Origin: an uncultured Acidobacteriota bacterium
Lineage (GTDB): Bacteria; Acidobacteriota; Terriglobia; Bryobacterales; Bryobacteraceae
Direction of reading: 5' to 3'
Assembly (NCBI GenBank): GCA_902825945.1
Contig: CADECY010000007.1
Span: forward strand, 62,001 to 126,000
DNA: 64,000 nucleotides
Of the stretch, positions 1 through 8,415 are shown piece by piece. The position numbers and the translations under genes were made by a program. Positions within the stretch are counted from its first letter, which is position 1, and each line of letters opens with the position of its first letter. Under the pieces are notes generated by a model, which did no database searches, was not told the origin of the DNA, and saw only the letters and a list, made by a program, of their open reading frames with translations.

Positions 1-89
1 CGCTTTCACTACGCTGCTGGAATCGGCTAAACAATGCCCGAGGGTGCGATGCCCCCGATTGGCTTCCGGATTGCACGAACTTCCCCGGA

Positions 90-554
90 ATGTCCCCGAA
101 GCCCTTCGCCATCGCAGTATTGACGCTATTGGGACCGGTTCTCGAAGCTCAGCCTGTGACCGATTGGCAGGCCCTGCCGAACGTCTTACCTGCCGGCACG
201 CGGATCAGGGTGGATCTGCCGCGCAAACGGGTGATCGAAGGCACCTTTGCCGGAGTTTCCGCCACCGGAATCTCTCTGATTCAGCGATCCGGGGGCGTTA
301 CCATCGATCGGCCTGATGCCGTCAGAATCTATCGGCTGCAACCCGGAACGAGGCGACTGAGCCCGCTCATCGGCGCGGTGATTGGAGCGGGCGCTGGCAC
401 CGGCGCCGGAATGGCCGTCTTTCTCGGAAACCACCGCGACCGGAATCCCAAAGCGGCTGCGTGGTTCGGCATTTTCGGAACGGGCATCGGGGCATTGATC
501 GGACACGCCACCCGCCACAGAACGGATTTGATCGAGGTGTATTCGAAGTATTGA
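90..554 (+). CDS. Small secreted protein with glycine-zipper stretch, function unknown
   Basis: The 154-residue product starts with a plausible signal peptide (hydrophobic stretch at residues 5-20, possible cleavage after LEA). Residues about 35-75 alternate hydrophobic and polar residues like a small beta domain (GTRIRVDLPRKRVIEGTF), which recalls Sm-like or YgdI-type folds but is not diagnostic. Residues about 93-140 are rich in glycine and alanine in the pattern GAVIGAGAGTGAGMA and GTGIGALIGHATRH, as in glycine-zipper envelope proteins. It ends 52 bases before the start chosen for nadE. I recognise no named family. It is probably exported and membrane associated; the function is unknown. 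Confidence 0.6.
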   Translation: MSPKPFAIAVLTLLGPVLEAQPVTDWQALPNVLPAGTRIRVDLPRKRVIEGTFAGVSATGISLIQRSGGVTIDRPDAVRIYRLQPGTRRLSPLIGAVIGAGAGTGAGMAVFLGNHRDRNPKAAAWFGIFGTGIGALIGHATRHRTDLIEVYSKY

Positions 555-587
555 TTTGGTTCGAGCAGGCCGGCGTCCGCCTCTCGC

Positions 588-593
588 TACAAT
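588..593 (+). promoter_or_regulatory. -10-like hexamer before nadE
   Basis: TACAAT lies 13 bases before the ATG chosen for nadE and no Shine-Dalgarno sequence lies between them. This suggests a transcript with a leader of only a few bases. No convincing -35 box is visible. It is inferred from sequence pattern alone. Confidence 0.35.
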
Positions 594-606
594 GGATCTT
601 TCCTTC

Positions 607-2262
607 ATGCGAATCGCCCTCGGCCAGATCAACACCACCGTCGGCGACATGGCCGGGAACTCCGGCAAGGTCGCGGAATTTGCACGGCGCGCGGCGGATC
701 GCGGCGCGGACCTGATTGCGTTTCCGGAACTCGCGATTCCCGGCTATCCGCCGCGGGATCTGATCGAGCGTCCGGCATTCGTCTCGCGCGCCGAGGCTGA
801 ACTCGCGCGGCTCGCCGATGCCACGAAGGACCTGCCGATCTCGATCGTCGTGGGCTCGGTCTCACCTGCTCGCGCCGATAGCGGCAAGCAGGCCCAAAAC
901 ATCGCAGCCGTTCTGCGTGGCGGAAAAGAGATCTTCCGCCAAGTGAAGATGCTGTTGCCCACCTACGATGTCTTCGACGAGGGCCGCTACTTTCTCGCGG
1001 GAACCGGGCAAGCTCCGCTCACGATCGGTGCGGCGCCGGCGCTCGGCATCACGGTTTGCGAGGATGCCTGGAACGACAAGCATTATTGGCGCCGCCCGCT
1101 CTACACGCGCGATCCGGTGGAGGAACTCATTTCGGCTGGCGCGCGTGCGCTGATCAGCATCAACGCCTCGCCGTATCACATGGGCAAGCGCGCGCAGCGC
1201 CAGCGGATGTTTTCCGCGCTTGCCTGCCGGCATGCCGTTCCGGTGGTCTACGTGAATCAGGTGGGCGGCAACGATGAACTCGTCTTCGATGGATCGAGCT
1301 TTGCCATGAACGCCGATGGCGAATTGATCGCCTGCGCCGCGTCGTTCGCCGAAGACCTGGTGATCGCGGACCTCGACACTGGAACGGGCGAGAATCACGC
1401 GACGCACTCGGACGAAGACGAAGCTTGCTACGAAGCGCTCGTCGTGGGCACGCGCGACTACCTGACCAAATGCGGCTTCAAGCGCGTTCTGATCGGGCTT
1501 TCCGGAGGCATCGATTCGTCGCTCACTGCCGTCGTCGCCGTGGATGCCGTCGGGCGCGAGAACGTCACCGGGGTCGCGATGCCGGGTCCATATTCGACCG
1601 ATCACTCGGTGAAGGACGCGAGAGAGATGGCAGAAAAGCTCGGGATCCGGTTCGAGATCATTCCGATCAAGGCGGGCTACGACACGATGGTCGCGGGACT
1701 CGACCAGGTGTTCGGGCCCGGAAACAAGCGCGACGTCACCGAAGAGAACATCCAGGCGCGATTGCGTGGCGTGACGCTAATGGCGTTGTCGAACAAGTGG
1801 AACGCGCTCGTGCTCACCACCGGCAACAAGAGCGAACTCGCGGTCGGCTACTGTACGCTGTATGGCGACATGTGCGGCGGACTGGCGGTCATCAGCGATG
1901 TGCCCAAGACCCTCGTCTACGAGCTCTCCCGAGCCGGAAGCAACCGCCACGGCGGCGCGATCCCCGAGAACGTCTTCGCCAAGGCGCCGTCGGCCGAACT
2001 TCGCGAGAACCAAAAGGACTCGGATTCGCTCCCTGAGTATCCGGTGCTCGATGCGATCCTGAGAGCCTACGTCGAAGAGATGAAGCCGCCGGCCGCGATC
2101 GCCGAAGAGCTTTCGCTGCCGCTCGATCTGGTGCGCGACATCGCACGCAAGGTGGATCGCAACGAATATAAGCGCCAACAGGCCGCGCCCGGCCTCAAGG
2201 TCACCACGAAGGCTTTCGGAACCGGGCGCCGGTATCCGATCGCACAGAGGTTTTTCGAATGA
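607..2262 (+). CDS. nadE: Glutamine-hydrolysing NAD+ synthase
   Basis: NadE makes NAD+ from nicotinate adenine dinucleotide, ATP and glutamine-derived ammonia, the last step of NAD synthesis in the cytosol. The 551-residue length fits the two-domain type. The N-terminal nitrilase-like glutaminase carries the expected Glu41 (FPELAIPGYP), Lys114 (RQVKMLLPTYD) and Cys151 (GITVCEDAW). The C-terminal synthetase has the pyrophosphate loop SGGIDSS at 299-305 and the later TTGNKSE motif. The start is placed at the ATG opening MRIALGQIN, where homology should begin; an in-frame ATG at 592 is possible but would lie inside the -10-like box. Its stop overlaps the next start by four bases (ATGA), so the two genes are probably co-translated. 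Confidence 0.95.
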   Translation: MRIALGQINTTVGDMAGNSGKVAEFARRAADRGADLIAFPELAIPGYPPRDLIERPAFVSRAEAELARLADATKDLPISIVVGSVSPARADSGKQAQNIAAVLRGGKEIFRQVKMLLPTYDVFDEGRYFLAGTGQAPLTIGAAPALGITVCEDAWNDKHYWRRPLYTRDPVEELISAGARALISINASPYHMGKRAQRQRMFSALACRHAVPVVYVNQVGGNDELVFDGSSFAMNADGELIACAASFAEDLVIADLDTGTGENHATHSDEDEACYEALVVGTRDYLTKCGFKRVLIGLSGGIDSSLTAVVAVDAVGRENVTGVAMPGPYSTDHSVKDAREMAEKLGIRFEIIPIKAGYDTMVAGLDQVFGPGNKRDVTEENIQARLRGVTLMALSNKWNALVLTTGNKSELAVGYCTLYGDMCGGLAVISDVPKTLVYELSRAGSNRHGGAIPENVFAKAPSAELRENQKDSDSLPEYPVLDAILRAYVEEMKPPAAIAEELSLPLDLVRDIARKVDRNEYKRQQAAPGLKVTTKAFGTGRRYPIAQRFFE

Positions 2263-4754
2263 AGCCATTTCCGGCTCTCGCGGGAATCGCGCTCGGCGCG
2301 ATGTTGCTCGTCTCGCAATCCGAACTCGCGCGCCGCACCACGGGTCCGATGCCCGGCGGCGGATATCGCGTTTCCACCGGCTGGACCATCAAGCCCGCTG
2401 GGAAGCAAGTTCCGCTCGATACGTTTCCGATGGCCTCGGCGATGTCTCCCGACAAGAAGTTCGTCGTGATCATGAACGCGGGCTACAATCCGCCATCGCT
2501 GCAGGTCTTCGATATCGAGAGACAGCAAGTCATCGGGAAGGTGCCGGTGTCCGATGCCTGGCTCGGGCTCGCCTTCACCCGCAATGGGCGAACGCTCTAC
2601 GTCAGCGGCGGTTCGCGGTCGGAGGTTTATGAGTTCACCTTCTCGCCTGATGGAGTTCTCGCGCCGGCCCGCACGTTCACGGTGACCCCGCAGGCCGAAC
2701 GGAAGCACACCGATTTCCTCGGCGATCTCGCGCTCTCGCCCGATGACCGCATGCTCTACGTCAATGCGCTGTTCCGCGACGAAGTGCTGGTGATCAATCC
2801 GCAATCGGGCCGGGTAATCGAAAAGTACAAGTCCGTGCGCAGGCCCTATCGATTACTCTTTCATCCGGACGGCAAGAGCTATTTCGTCACCAGTTGGGCC
2901 GACGGATTGCTCGCGCAGTATGATTCGTCGAACGGCAGCCGCATCAATCTCACGCGCACCGGTCCGCACGCCACCGACATGATCTGGCGCGACAAGGTGA
3001 CAGCGAACGAGGAGGGCGAGCGGCTTTCGTTCAAGTCGCGCCTGTTCGTCACTGCTTCCAACACGAATCGCGTCTTCGTGGTGGGCGTTGGCGAACAGCG
3101 CGAAACGCGCGTGATCGAGACGATCAACGTGTCGCTCACGCCCGCGCAGCCGCTCGGCATGACTCCGTCGGCGCTCGCTCTGAGTGGCGATATGAGCAAG
3201 CTCTTCGTCGTCTGCTCGGACACCAATACGGTGGCTATGGTGGATGTATCGTTGGCGAAGTCGCGCGTGCTCGGGTTCATTCCCGCCGGCTGGTATCCCA
3301 CCGCGGCGCGGGTGTTGCCGGACGAGAAGCTGATGATCTTTAACGGGCGCGGATTGCGGAGCTTTCCGAACGCGAAAGACGGTCCGAACCCGATGCTTCG
3401 GCCTTCACCGCTGCACCAGGGGTTGCGCGCGACACAGTATGTCGGGCGCCTACAGACGGGAACCGTGTCGATCGTCGAGCCACCATTCGACGCCGCGAAG
3501 ATGGCGCAGCACACCCGCGACACCATGGCGAACACTCCCTATCGCGACACGATGCTCGAAACACCGCGCACGCCGCCGGGAAATCCCGTGCCGGGCCGTC
3601 CGGGCGAAGCTTCTCCGATCGAGCACGTGATCTACGTCGTCAAGGAGAACCGCACCTACGACCAAGTGCTCGGCGACCTGGGCAAGGGGAACGCCGATCC
3701 TTCGCTTTGCCTGTTCCCGGAGAAGGTCTCGCCCAATCACCACAAGCTCGCGCGCGAGTTCGTACTGTTCGACAACTTCTACGTTTCGGCGGACGTCAGC
3801 GCCGACGGCCACAACTGGACCACCGCCGCGATCGCGCCGGACTACGTGCAGAAGATGTGGCCGAACAGCTATGGCGGGCGCCGCAAGCACTACGACTACG
3901 AGGGCGGTGAACCAGCCGCGCTTCCGCCCGCTGGCTACATCTGGAATCAGGCGTTGCAAGCCGGACTCACGCTCCGGAACTACGGCTACTTCGCCACCAA
4001 CAAACCGAAGGCAGCGCCCACGGGCGAACCGCAGGTCGACGCCGTGCGCGATCCGGCGCTCGCGCCACACACCAACATGAAGTACCGGGCTTTCGACATG
4101 GATTACCCCGATGTCGACCGCGCCAAGATTTTCCTCGACGATATGGCCGCGTTCGAACGCGACGGCAAGATGCCACGGCTGATCACGATCCGCCTGGGCA
4201 ACGACCACACCTCGGGAACCGCCGCCGGTAAGATTACGCCGCTCTCCGCGATGGCGGATAACGACTATGCGCTCGGCACGATCGTCGAAGCCTGCTCGCG
4301 TTCGAAATTCTGGCCGAAAATGGCGATCTTCGTGATCGAGGACGATGCCCAGAATGGACCCGATCATGTCGACTCGCACCGCTCGCCCGCCTATGTCTTG
4401 TCTCCGTATACACGCCGCGGCGAGATCGACTCGACGTTCTACAACACCACCTCGATGCTGCGCACCATCGAGCTGATCCTCGGGCTGCGGCCGATGACGA
4501 CGTTCGACGCGGCGTCTCAGCCGATGTGGAACGCTTTCGACAAAGCCGCGAACACGGAGCCCTACATCGCCGAAAAGCCGCGCGTTCCGCTGACCGATCG
4601 TAATGCCGCGATGGCGGCCGGCGCGCGCCGGTCGGAACAAATGGACTTCTCCGAAGCCGACCGGATCGACGACGACGAACTCAACGATATCCTTTGGGCC
4701 GCGCTCAAGGGGACCGAGCCACCGCCGCCCGTGCGGAGCCTCTTCGGCCGCTGA
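2259..4754 (+). CDS. YVTN beta-propeller / phosphoesterase (phospholipase C-like) fusion
   Basis: This 831-residue protein opens with a hydrophobic export signal. Residues about 45-410 form a beta-propeller of short repeats such as GRTLYVSGG, DRMLYVNAL and GKSYFVTSW. From about residue 453 there is a phosphoesterase-family domain (PF04185 type) marked by VVKENRTYDQVLG, SADGHNWTTAA, a GNDHTSGT loop and EDDAQNGPDHVDSHRSP, which supplies acidic and histidine metal ligands as in alkaline-phosphatase-superfamily enzymes. It probably acts in the periplasm or outside the cell on a phosphate ester; the substrate is not evident. It overlaps nadE by four bases and the GH57 gene follows after three bases, which suggests one operon. 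Such propeller-phosphoesterase fusions are common in Acidobacteria. Confidence 0.85.
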   Translation: MKPFPALAGIALGAMLLVSQSELARRTTGPMPGGGYRVSTGWTIKPAGKQVPLDTFPMASAMSPDKKFVVIMNAGYNPPSLQVFDIERQQVIGKVPVSDAWLGLAFTRNGRTLYVSGGSRSEVYEFTFSPDGVLAPARTFTVTPQAERKHTDFLGDLALSPDDRMLYVNALFRDEVLVINPQSGRVIEKYKSVRRPYRLLFHPDGKSYFVTSWADGLLAQYDSSNGSRINLTRTGPHATDMIWRDKVTANEEGERLSFKSRLFVTASNTNRVFVVGVGEQRETRVIETINVSLTPAQPLGMTPSALALSGDMSKLFVVCSDTNTVAMVDVSLAKSRVLGFIPAGWYPTAARVLPDEKLMIFNGRGLRSFPNAKDGPNPMLRPSPLHQGLRATQYVGRLQTGTVSIVEPPFDAAKMAQHTRDTMANTPYRDTMLETPRTPPGNPVPGRPGEASPIEHVIYVVKENRTYDQVLGDLGKGNADPSLCLFPEKVSPNHHKLAREFVLFDNFYVSADVSADGHNWTTAAIAPDYVQKMWPNSYGGRRKHYDYEGGEPAALPPAGYIWNQALQAGLTLRNYGYFATNKPKAAPTGEPQVDAVRDPALAPHTNMKYRAFDMDYPDVDRAKIFLDDMAAFERDGKMPRLITIRLGNDHTSGTAAGKITPLSAMADNDYALGTIVEACSRSKFWPKMAIFVIEDDAQNGPDHVDSHRSPAYVLSPYTRRGEIDSTFYNTTSMLRTIELILGLRPMTTFDAASQPMWNAFDKAANTEPYIAEKPRVPLTDRNAAMAAGARRSEQMDFSEADRIDDDELNDILWAALKGTEPPPPVRSLFGR

Positions 4755-4757
4755 GCG

Positions 4758-6839
4758 ATGCCCGAAATCTACGTCACGTTCGTCTGGCACATGCACCAGC
4801 CCTTCTACAAGGACCTGGTGACAGGTGAATATCAATTGCCCTGGACGCGCATGCACGCGCTCAAGGACTACTACGGCATGGTGAAGATCCTTGCCGATTT
4901 TCCCCAAGTGCGCCAGACGTTCAACCTCGTGCCCTCGATGATGGTGCAGATCCGCGAGTACGCCGAGGGCAAGGCAGCGGACCCGTTTCTGCGTGTGGCC
5001 CTGAAGCCCGCCGAGGAGTTGACTCTCACCGAACAGAGTTTTCTGCTGCGCTATTTCTTCCAGGCCCATCCTACGAACGTGATCCGGCGCTTTCCGCGCT
5101 ACGGCGAACTCTGCGATCTTTGGCACAAAGCGGATCGGAATCCGGCGCGCGCGCGCCAGTTCTTTCCGGCGCAGGCTCTGCGGGACTTGCAGGTGATCTC
5201 GCAGGTGGCTTGGTTCGAAGAGGAAGTCCTGGCGCACGATGCCGAGGTGAAGGAACTGTTGCGCAAGGAGCGAAACTACTCTCGCGACGACCAGGCATCG
5301 ATGGGCCGCAAACAGCTCGAAATCATGGGCCGCGTATTGCCGGTCTACCGCGAGTTTGCCGCCTCCGGCCAGATCGAGATCTCGACCACGCCGTTCTACC
5401 ATCCGATTCTGCCGCTGCTGTGCGATTCGAATGTCGCGAACGAGTCGCATCCGAACGTTCCGCTACCGCCACGTTTCAGCTATCCGGACGATGCGCGGCA
5501 TCAACTTCGCACCGCGCGTGCCTATATGGAGGCTGAATTCGGTTTCGTTCCCGCTGGTATGTGGCCGTCGGAAGGTTCCGTTTCCGATGCGGCGCTGGCG
5601 ATCGCATCCGAAGCCGGATTCCGTTGGGTGGCCACCGACAACGGCGTACTGTCACGGACCCTGCATCAGGCGGCCACTCCCTATCACTCCTACCGGCCGT
5701 ATCGCTGGGAACAAGCGGGGCAGGCCGTCAACATGATTTTCCGCGATCATGAGTTGAGCGACCTCGTCGGATTCGTCTATTCGAAGATGTCCGCGACGGA
5801 CGCCGCGGCGCATTTCCTGCACAAGATTCGCGAGAACTCCGCGCCGCTGCTGGCGGCGGGCCGCGATGCATTGGTTCCGGTGATTCTCGACGGCGAGAAC
5901 GCGTGGGAATACTACGATCGCAACGGGCGCCCCTTCCTGAGCGAACTCTACCGCGCGATTACCGCGGCTCCCGGCATTCACGCGGTGACGGTCTCCCAAG
6001 CGCTCGAACGAATACCGGCCGAGCCTTTGACGCGGATATTCCCAGGTTCGTGGATCAATGCGAACTTCGACATCTGGATCGGCGCCGAGGAAGACAATCG
6101 CGCCTGGGACATGCTCCTGCGCGCCCGGCAGGCTTACGATGAAGCCTTGGCGGCCGGAACGCTGACGGAAGAGAACCGGCAACTCGCGTTCGAGGAACTG
6201 CTCATCTCCGAGGGCAGCGACTGGTGCTGGTGGTACGGGCCTGAGCACTACACCGAGAATCGCGTCGAGTTCGACGCACTCTACCGCTCGCACCTGACGA
6301 ACGTCTATCGGGCCATCGGCAGGAATCCCCCCGAGGATCTGGCGCGGCCGATCATCAAGACCGCCTTCACCGGACATCATCAGGTGCCGTCGGCATTGCT
6401 CAATCCGTCGATCGACGGTGAAGTGACCTCGTATTTCGAATGGATGGGTGCCGGGCGCTACCGCGTGGACGCGCGCTCGGGCGCGATGCACGGCCAGCGA
6501 TTCGTGCTGAAACAGCTTCTCTATGGTACCGATCGTGAGAAGCTCTTCCTGCGTCTGGACTTCGATCAGGCACCTGCCGGCATGCGGCTGCAACTGGTGT
6601 TTCCGCTCGCTGAGTTCTCGCTCAACCTCGGAGAAACGCCGGTCACCACCGATGGCTTCCGCGCGGCGATGGGCAAAGTGTTCGAGGTGGCGATCCCGCT
6701 CGTTGCGGTTTCCGCTGGGAACGCGGAGAACGTTCGCGTCAAATTGTCGCTGTGGCAGGGAGCGTTGCCGCTCGATTCGTTGCCGCAGGAGGGCTGGATC
6801 GAGCTGGCGATCGGAGATCCGGCCGAGTGGCCAGTGTAG
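4758..6839 (+). CDS. Glycoside hydrolase family 57 protein
   Basis: The 693-residue product starts with the family's hallmark strand and HMHQPF motif (residues 11-16). The region GMWPSEGSVSD (about 265-275) matches the GH57 motif that supplies the catalytic nucleophile glutamate, and WVATDNGVL (about 290-298) fits the motif with the acid/base aspartate. GH57 enzymes act on alpha-glucans as amylases, amylopullulanases, branching enzymes or 4-alpha-glucanotransferases; the exact activity cannot be read here. No signal peptide is visible, so it should be cytosolic and act on glycogen or maltodextrin. The C-terminal third has strands and helices typical of the longer GH57 proteins of the COG1449 group. 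It follows the phosphoesterase gene by three bases. Confidence 0.88.
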   Translation: MPEIYVTFVWHMHQPFYKDLVTGEYQLPWTRMHALKDYYGMVKILADFPQVRQTFNLVPSMMVQIREYAEGKAADPFLRVALKPAEELTLTEQSFLLRYFFQAHPTNVIRRFPRYGELCDLWHKADRNPARARQFFPAQALRDLQVISQVAWFEEEVLAHDAEVKELLRKERNYSRDDQASMGRKQLEIMGRVLPVYREFAASGQIEISTTPFYHPILPLLCDSNVANESHPNVPLPPRFSYPDDARHQLRTARAYMEAEFGFVPAGMWPSEGSVSDAALAIASEAGFRWVATDNGVLSRTLHQAATPYHSYRPYRWEQAGQAVNMIFRDHELSDLVGFVYSKMSATDAAAHFLHKIRENSAPLLAAGRDALVPVILDGENAWEYYDRNGRPFLSELYRAITAAPGIHAVTVSQALERIPAEPLTRIFPGSWINANFDIWIGAEEDNRAWDMLLRARQAYDEALAAGTLTEENRQLAFEELLISEGSDWCWWYGPEHYTENRVEFDALYRSHLTNVYRAIGRNPPEDLARPIIKTAFTGHHQVPSALLNPSIDGEVTSYFEWMGAGRYRVDARSGAMHGQRFVLKQLLYGTDREKLFLRLDFDQAPAGMRLQLVFPLAEFSLNLGETPVTTDGFRAAMGKVFEVAIPLVAVSAGNAENVRVKLSLWQGALPLDSLPQEGWIELAIGDPAEWPV

Positions 6840-6987
6840 CCGATTCTGCCGAAACCCCGAGTACTGGAACGCCCACATCCAGCATGGCGGAGATTCCACC
6901 TTGGGGTGTCGAATGGAAGTCCGCGATCATCAGTGGAAAGCGATCCAGCGCGGCTCGAGGTATCCTAGCCGCTTGAGGGACATCCGA

Positions 6988-8415
6988 ATGCTTACCCGCC
7001 GCGCGCTCATCGCCGCGCCGCTTGCCGCGCGGTCGATCCGCGCGTCCGATGCGCGCAGGCTTCACGCTGGTGCCGCCACCGCGAATGTCACGCCAGCGCT
7101 GGGAGCTTCGCTCGCGGGCGGCATGACCAACAACGTAGCAAAGGATGTCCACGACGAACTCCACGCGAAGGCCCTCGTGCTCGACAACGGCACCGCGCGC
7201 GTCGCGATCATCCTCGTCGATTCCTGCGCGATTCCGCGCGAGATCATCGACTCCGCGAAGGCGCGCATCGCGGCCGAGACCCAGATCCCGGCCTCGCACA
7301 CGCTCGTGGCCGCGACGCACTCGCACTCGGCGCCCGCCGCGACGCATCTGTTCCAGAGCAAACCCGATCCGAAGTACATCGACTTCCTCACGCATCGCAT
7401 CGCCGATAGCGCGCGGCTGGCGATCGCGCGCCTGCGTCCGGCGCAAATCGGCTGGGGTGTGGGTCATGAACCACGCGCGTTGTTCAACCGGCGCTGGCAC
7501 ACCAAGCCGGGATACGTGAACGACGATCCATTCGGTAAGGGCACGGACACCGCCCGGATGAATCCGGGCTACGGCAATCCGAACGTGATCAAGCCGGCGG
7601 GCCCGATCGACCCGGATCTCGGGCTTCTGGTTGTCCAAGGCACCGATGGCCGTCCGATCGCGCTGATGGGCAACTACGCGCTTCACTATGTTGGCGGAGT
7701 GGGCGGCGGCACGATTAGCGCCGACTACTTCCCGGTCTGGGGACAGACGCTGCTGCGTGTCGCGGGTGTCTCGGCGCACGGTGTCGTCACGATGATGAGC
7801 AACGCTTGCTCAGGCAACATCAACGGGGTCGATTATTCGAAGCCGCCCGAGAAGCAGCCGCCGTACGGACAGATCGAGCGGACCTGTGCGTTGCTCGCGC
7901 CCGAATGTCTGCGCGTGTGGCGTGGCATCCAGCTTCAGGATTGGGTCGAACTCGCGGGTTCGATCGAGGATCTCGATCTCGGCGTGCGGCTGCCTTCCGC
8001 CGCCGATGTCGAACAGGCGAAGAAGTGGCTCGACGAAGCTCCCGGGAAGGAGCGCGCCGCCGATCACTACACGAATCGCCGGCACATTTACGCGCGCGAA
8101 ACCGTGATCCTCGGGCGGGAATACCCGAAGACGAAGAAAGTCGCGGTGCAGGGCTTGCGCATTGGGGCACTCGGGATTCCCACGTTCCCAGGCGAGGCGT
8201 TCACCGAGCTCGGGCTCGCGGTGAAGAAGGAGAAGGTCTTCCCCACCGTGATGCCGGTCGAATTGGCGAACTCCTACAACGGCTACATTCCAACGGTCGA
8301 AGGCCATCAGCAAGGCGGATATGAAACGTGGCGGGCCAAGTCGAGCTATCTCGAAGTGGAAGCGGCACCGAAGCTGGTGGCTGCCGCGCTGCGCCGTTTG
8401 CGTGCCATCGCATGA
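6988..8415 (+). CDS. Neutral/alkaline ceramidase-family protein
   Basis: The 475-residue protein starts with a short exported leader containing two arginines (MLTRRALIAAPLAARS). The motif ATHSHSAPAATH near residues 108-119 matches the metal- and substrate-binding ATHTHSGP region of neutral ceramidases (PF04734), followed by later family regions including LGIPTFPGEAFTE and NSYNGYIPT near the C terminus. Neutral ceramidases hydrolyse the amide bond of ceramide; many bacterial homologues of this length have no proven lipid substrate and probably act on other amides or esters. An open frame extends upstream, but the chosen ATG has a GAGGG sequence about nine bases before it and starts the leader peptide. 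TATCCT lies at 6961-6966. It overlaps the next gene by four bases. Confidence 0.82.
   Translation: MLTRRALIAAPLAARSIRASDARRLHAGAATANVTPALGASLAGGMTNNVAKDVHDELHAKALVLDNGTARVAIILVDSCAIPREIIDSAKARIAAETQIPASHTLVAATHSHSAPAATHLFQSKPDPKYIDFLTHRIADSARLAIARLRPAQIGWGVGHEPRALFNRRWHTKPGYVNDDPFGKGTDTARMNPGYGNPNVIKPAGPIDPDLGLLVVQGTDGRPIALMGNYALHYVGGVGGGTISADYFPVWGQTLLRVAGVSAHGVVTMMSNACSGNINGVDYSKPPEKQPPYGQIERTCALLAPECLRVWRGIQLQDWVELAGSIEDLDLGVRLPSAADVEQAKKWLDEAPGKERAADHYTNRRHIYARETVILGREYPKTKKVAVQGLRIGALGIPTFPGEAFTELGLAVKKEKVFPTVMPVELANSYNGYIPTVEGHQQGGYETWRAKSSYLEVEAAPKLVAAALRRLRAIA

Noticed and set aside
3450..5450. Long minus-strand open frame of 666 codons opposite the phosphoesterase and GH57 genes
   Set aside because: It is a shadow of two well-supported plus-strand genes; its composition is Arg/His/Val-rich with no motifs, as expected from reading GC-rich codons backwards.
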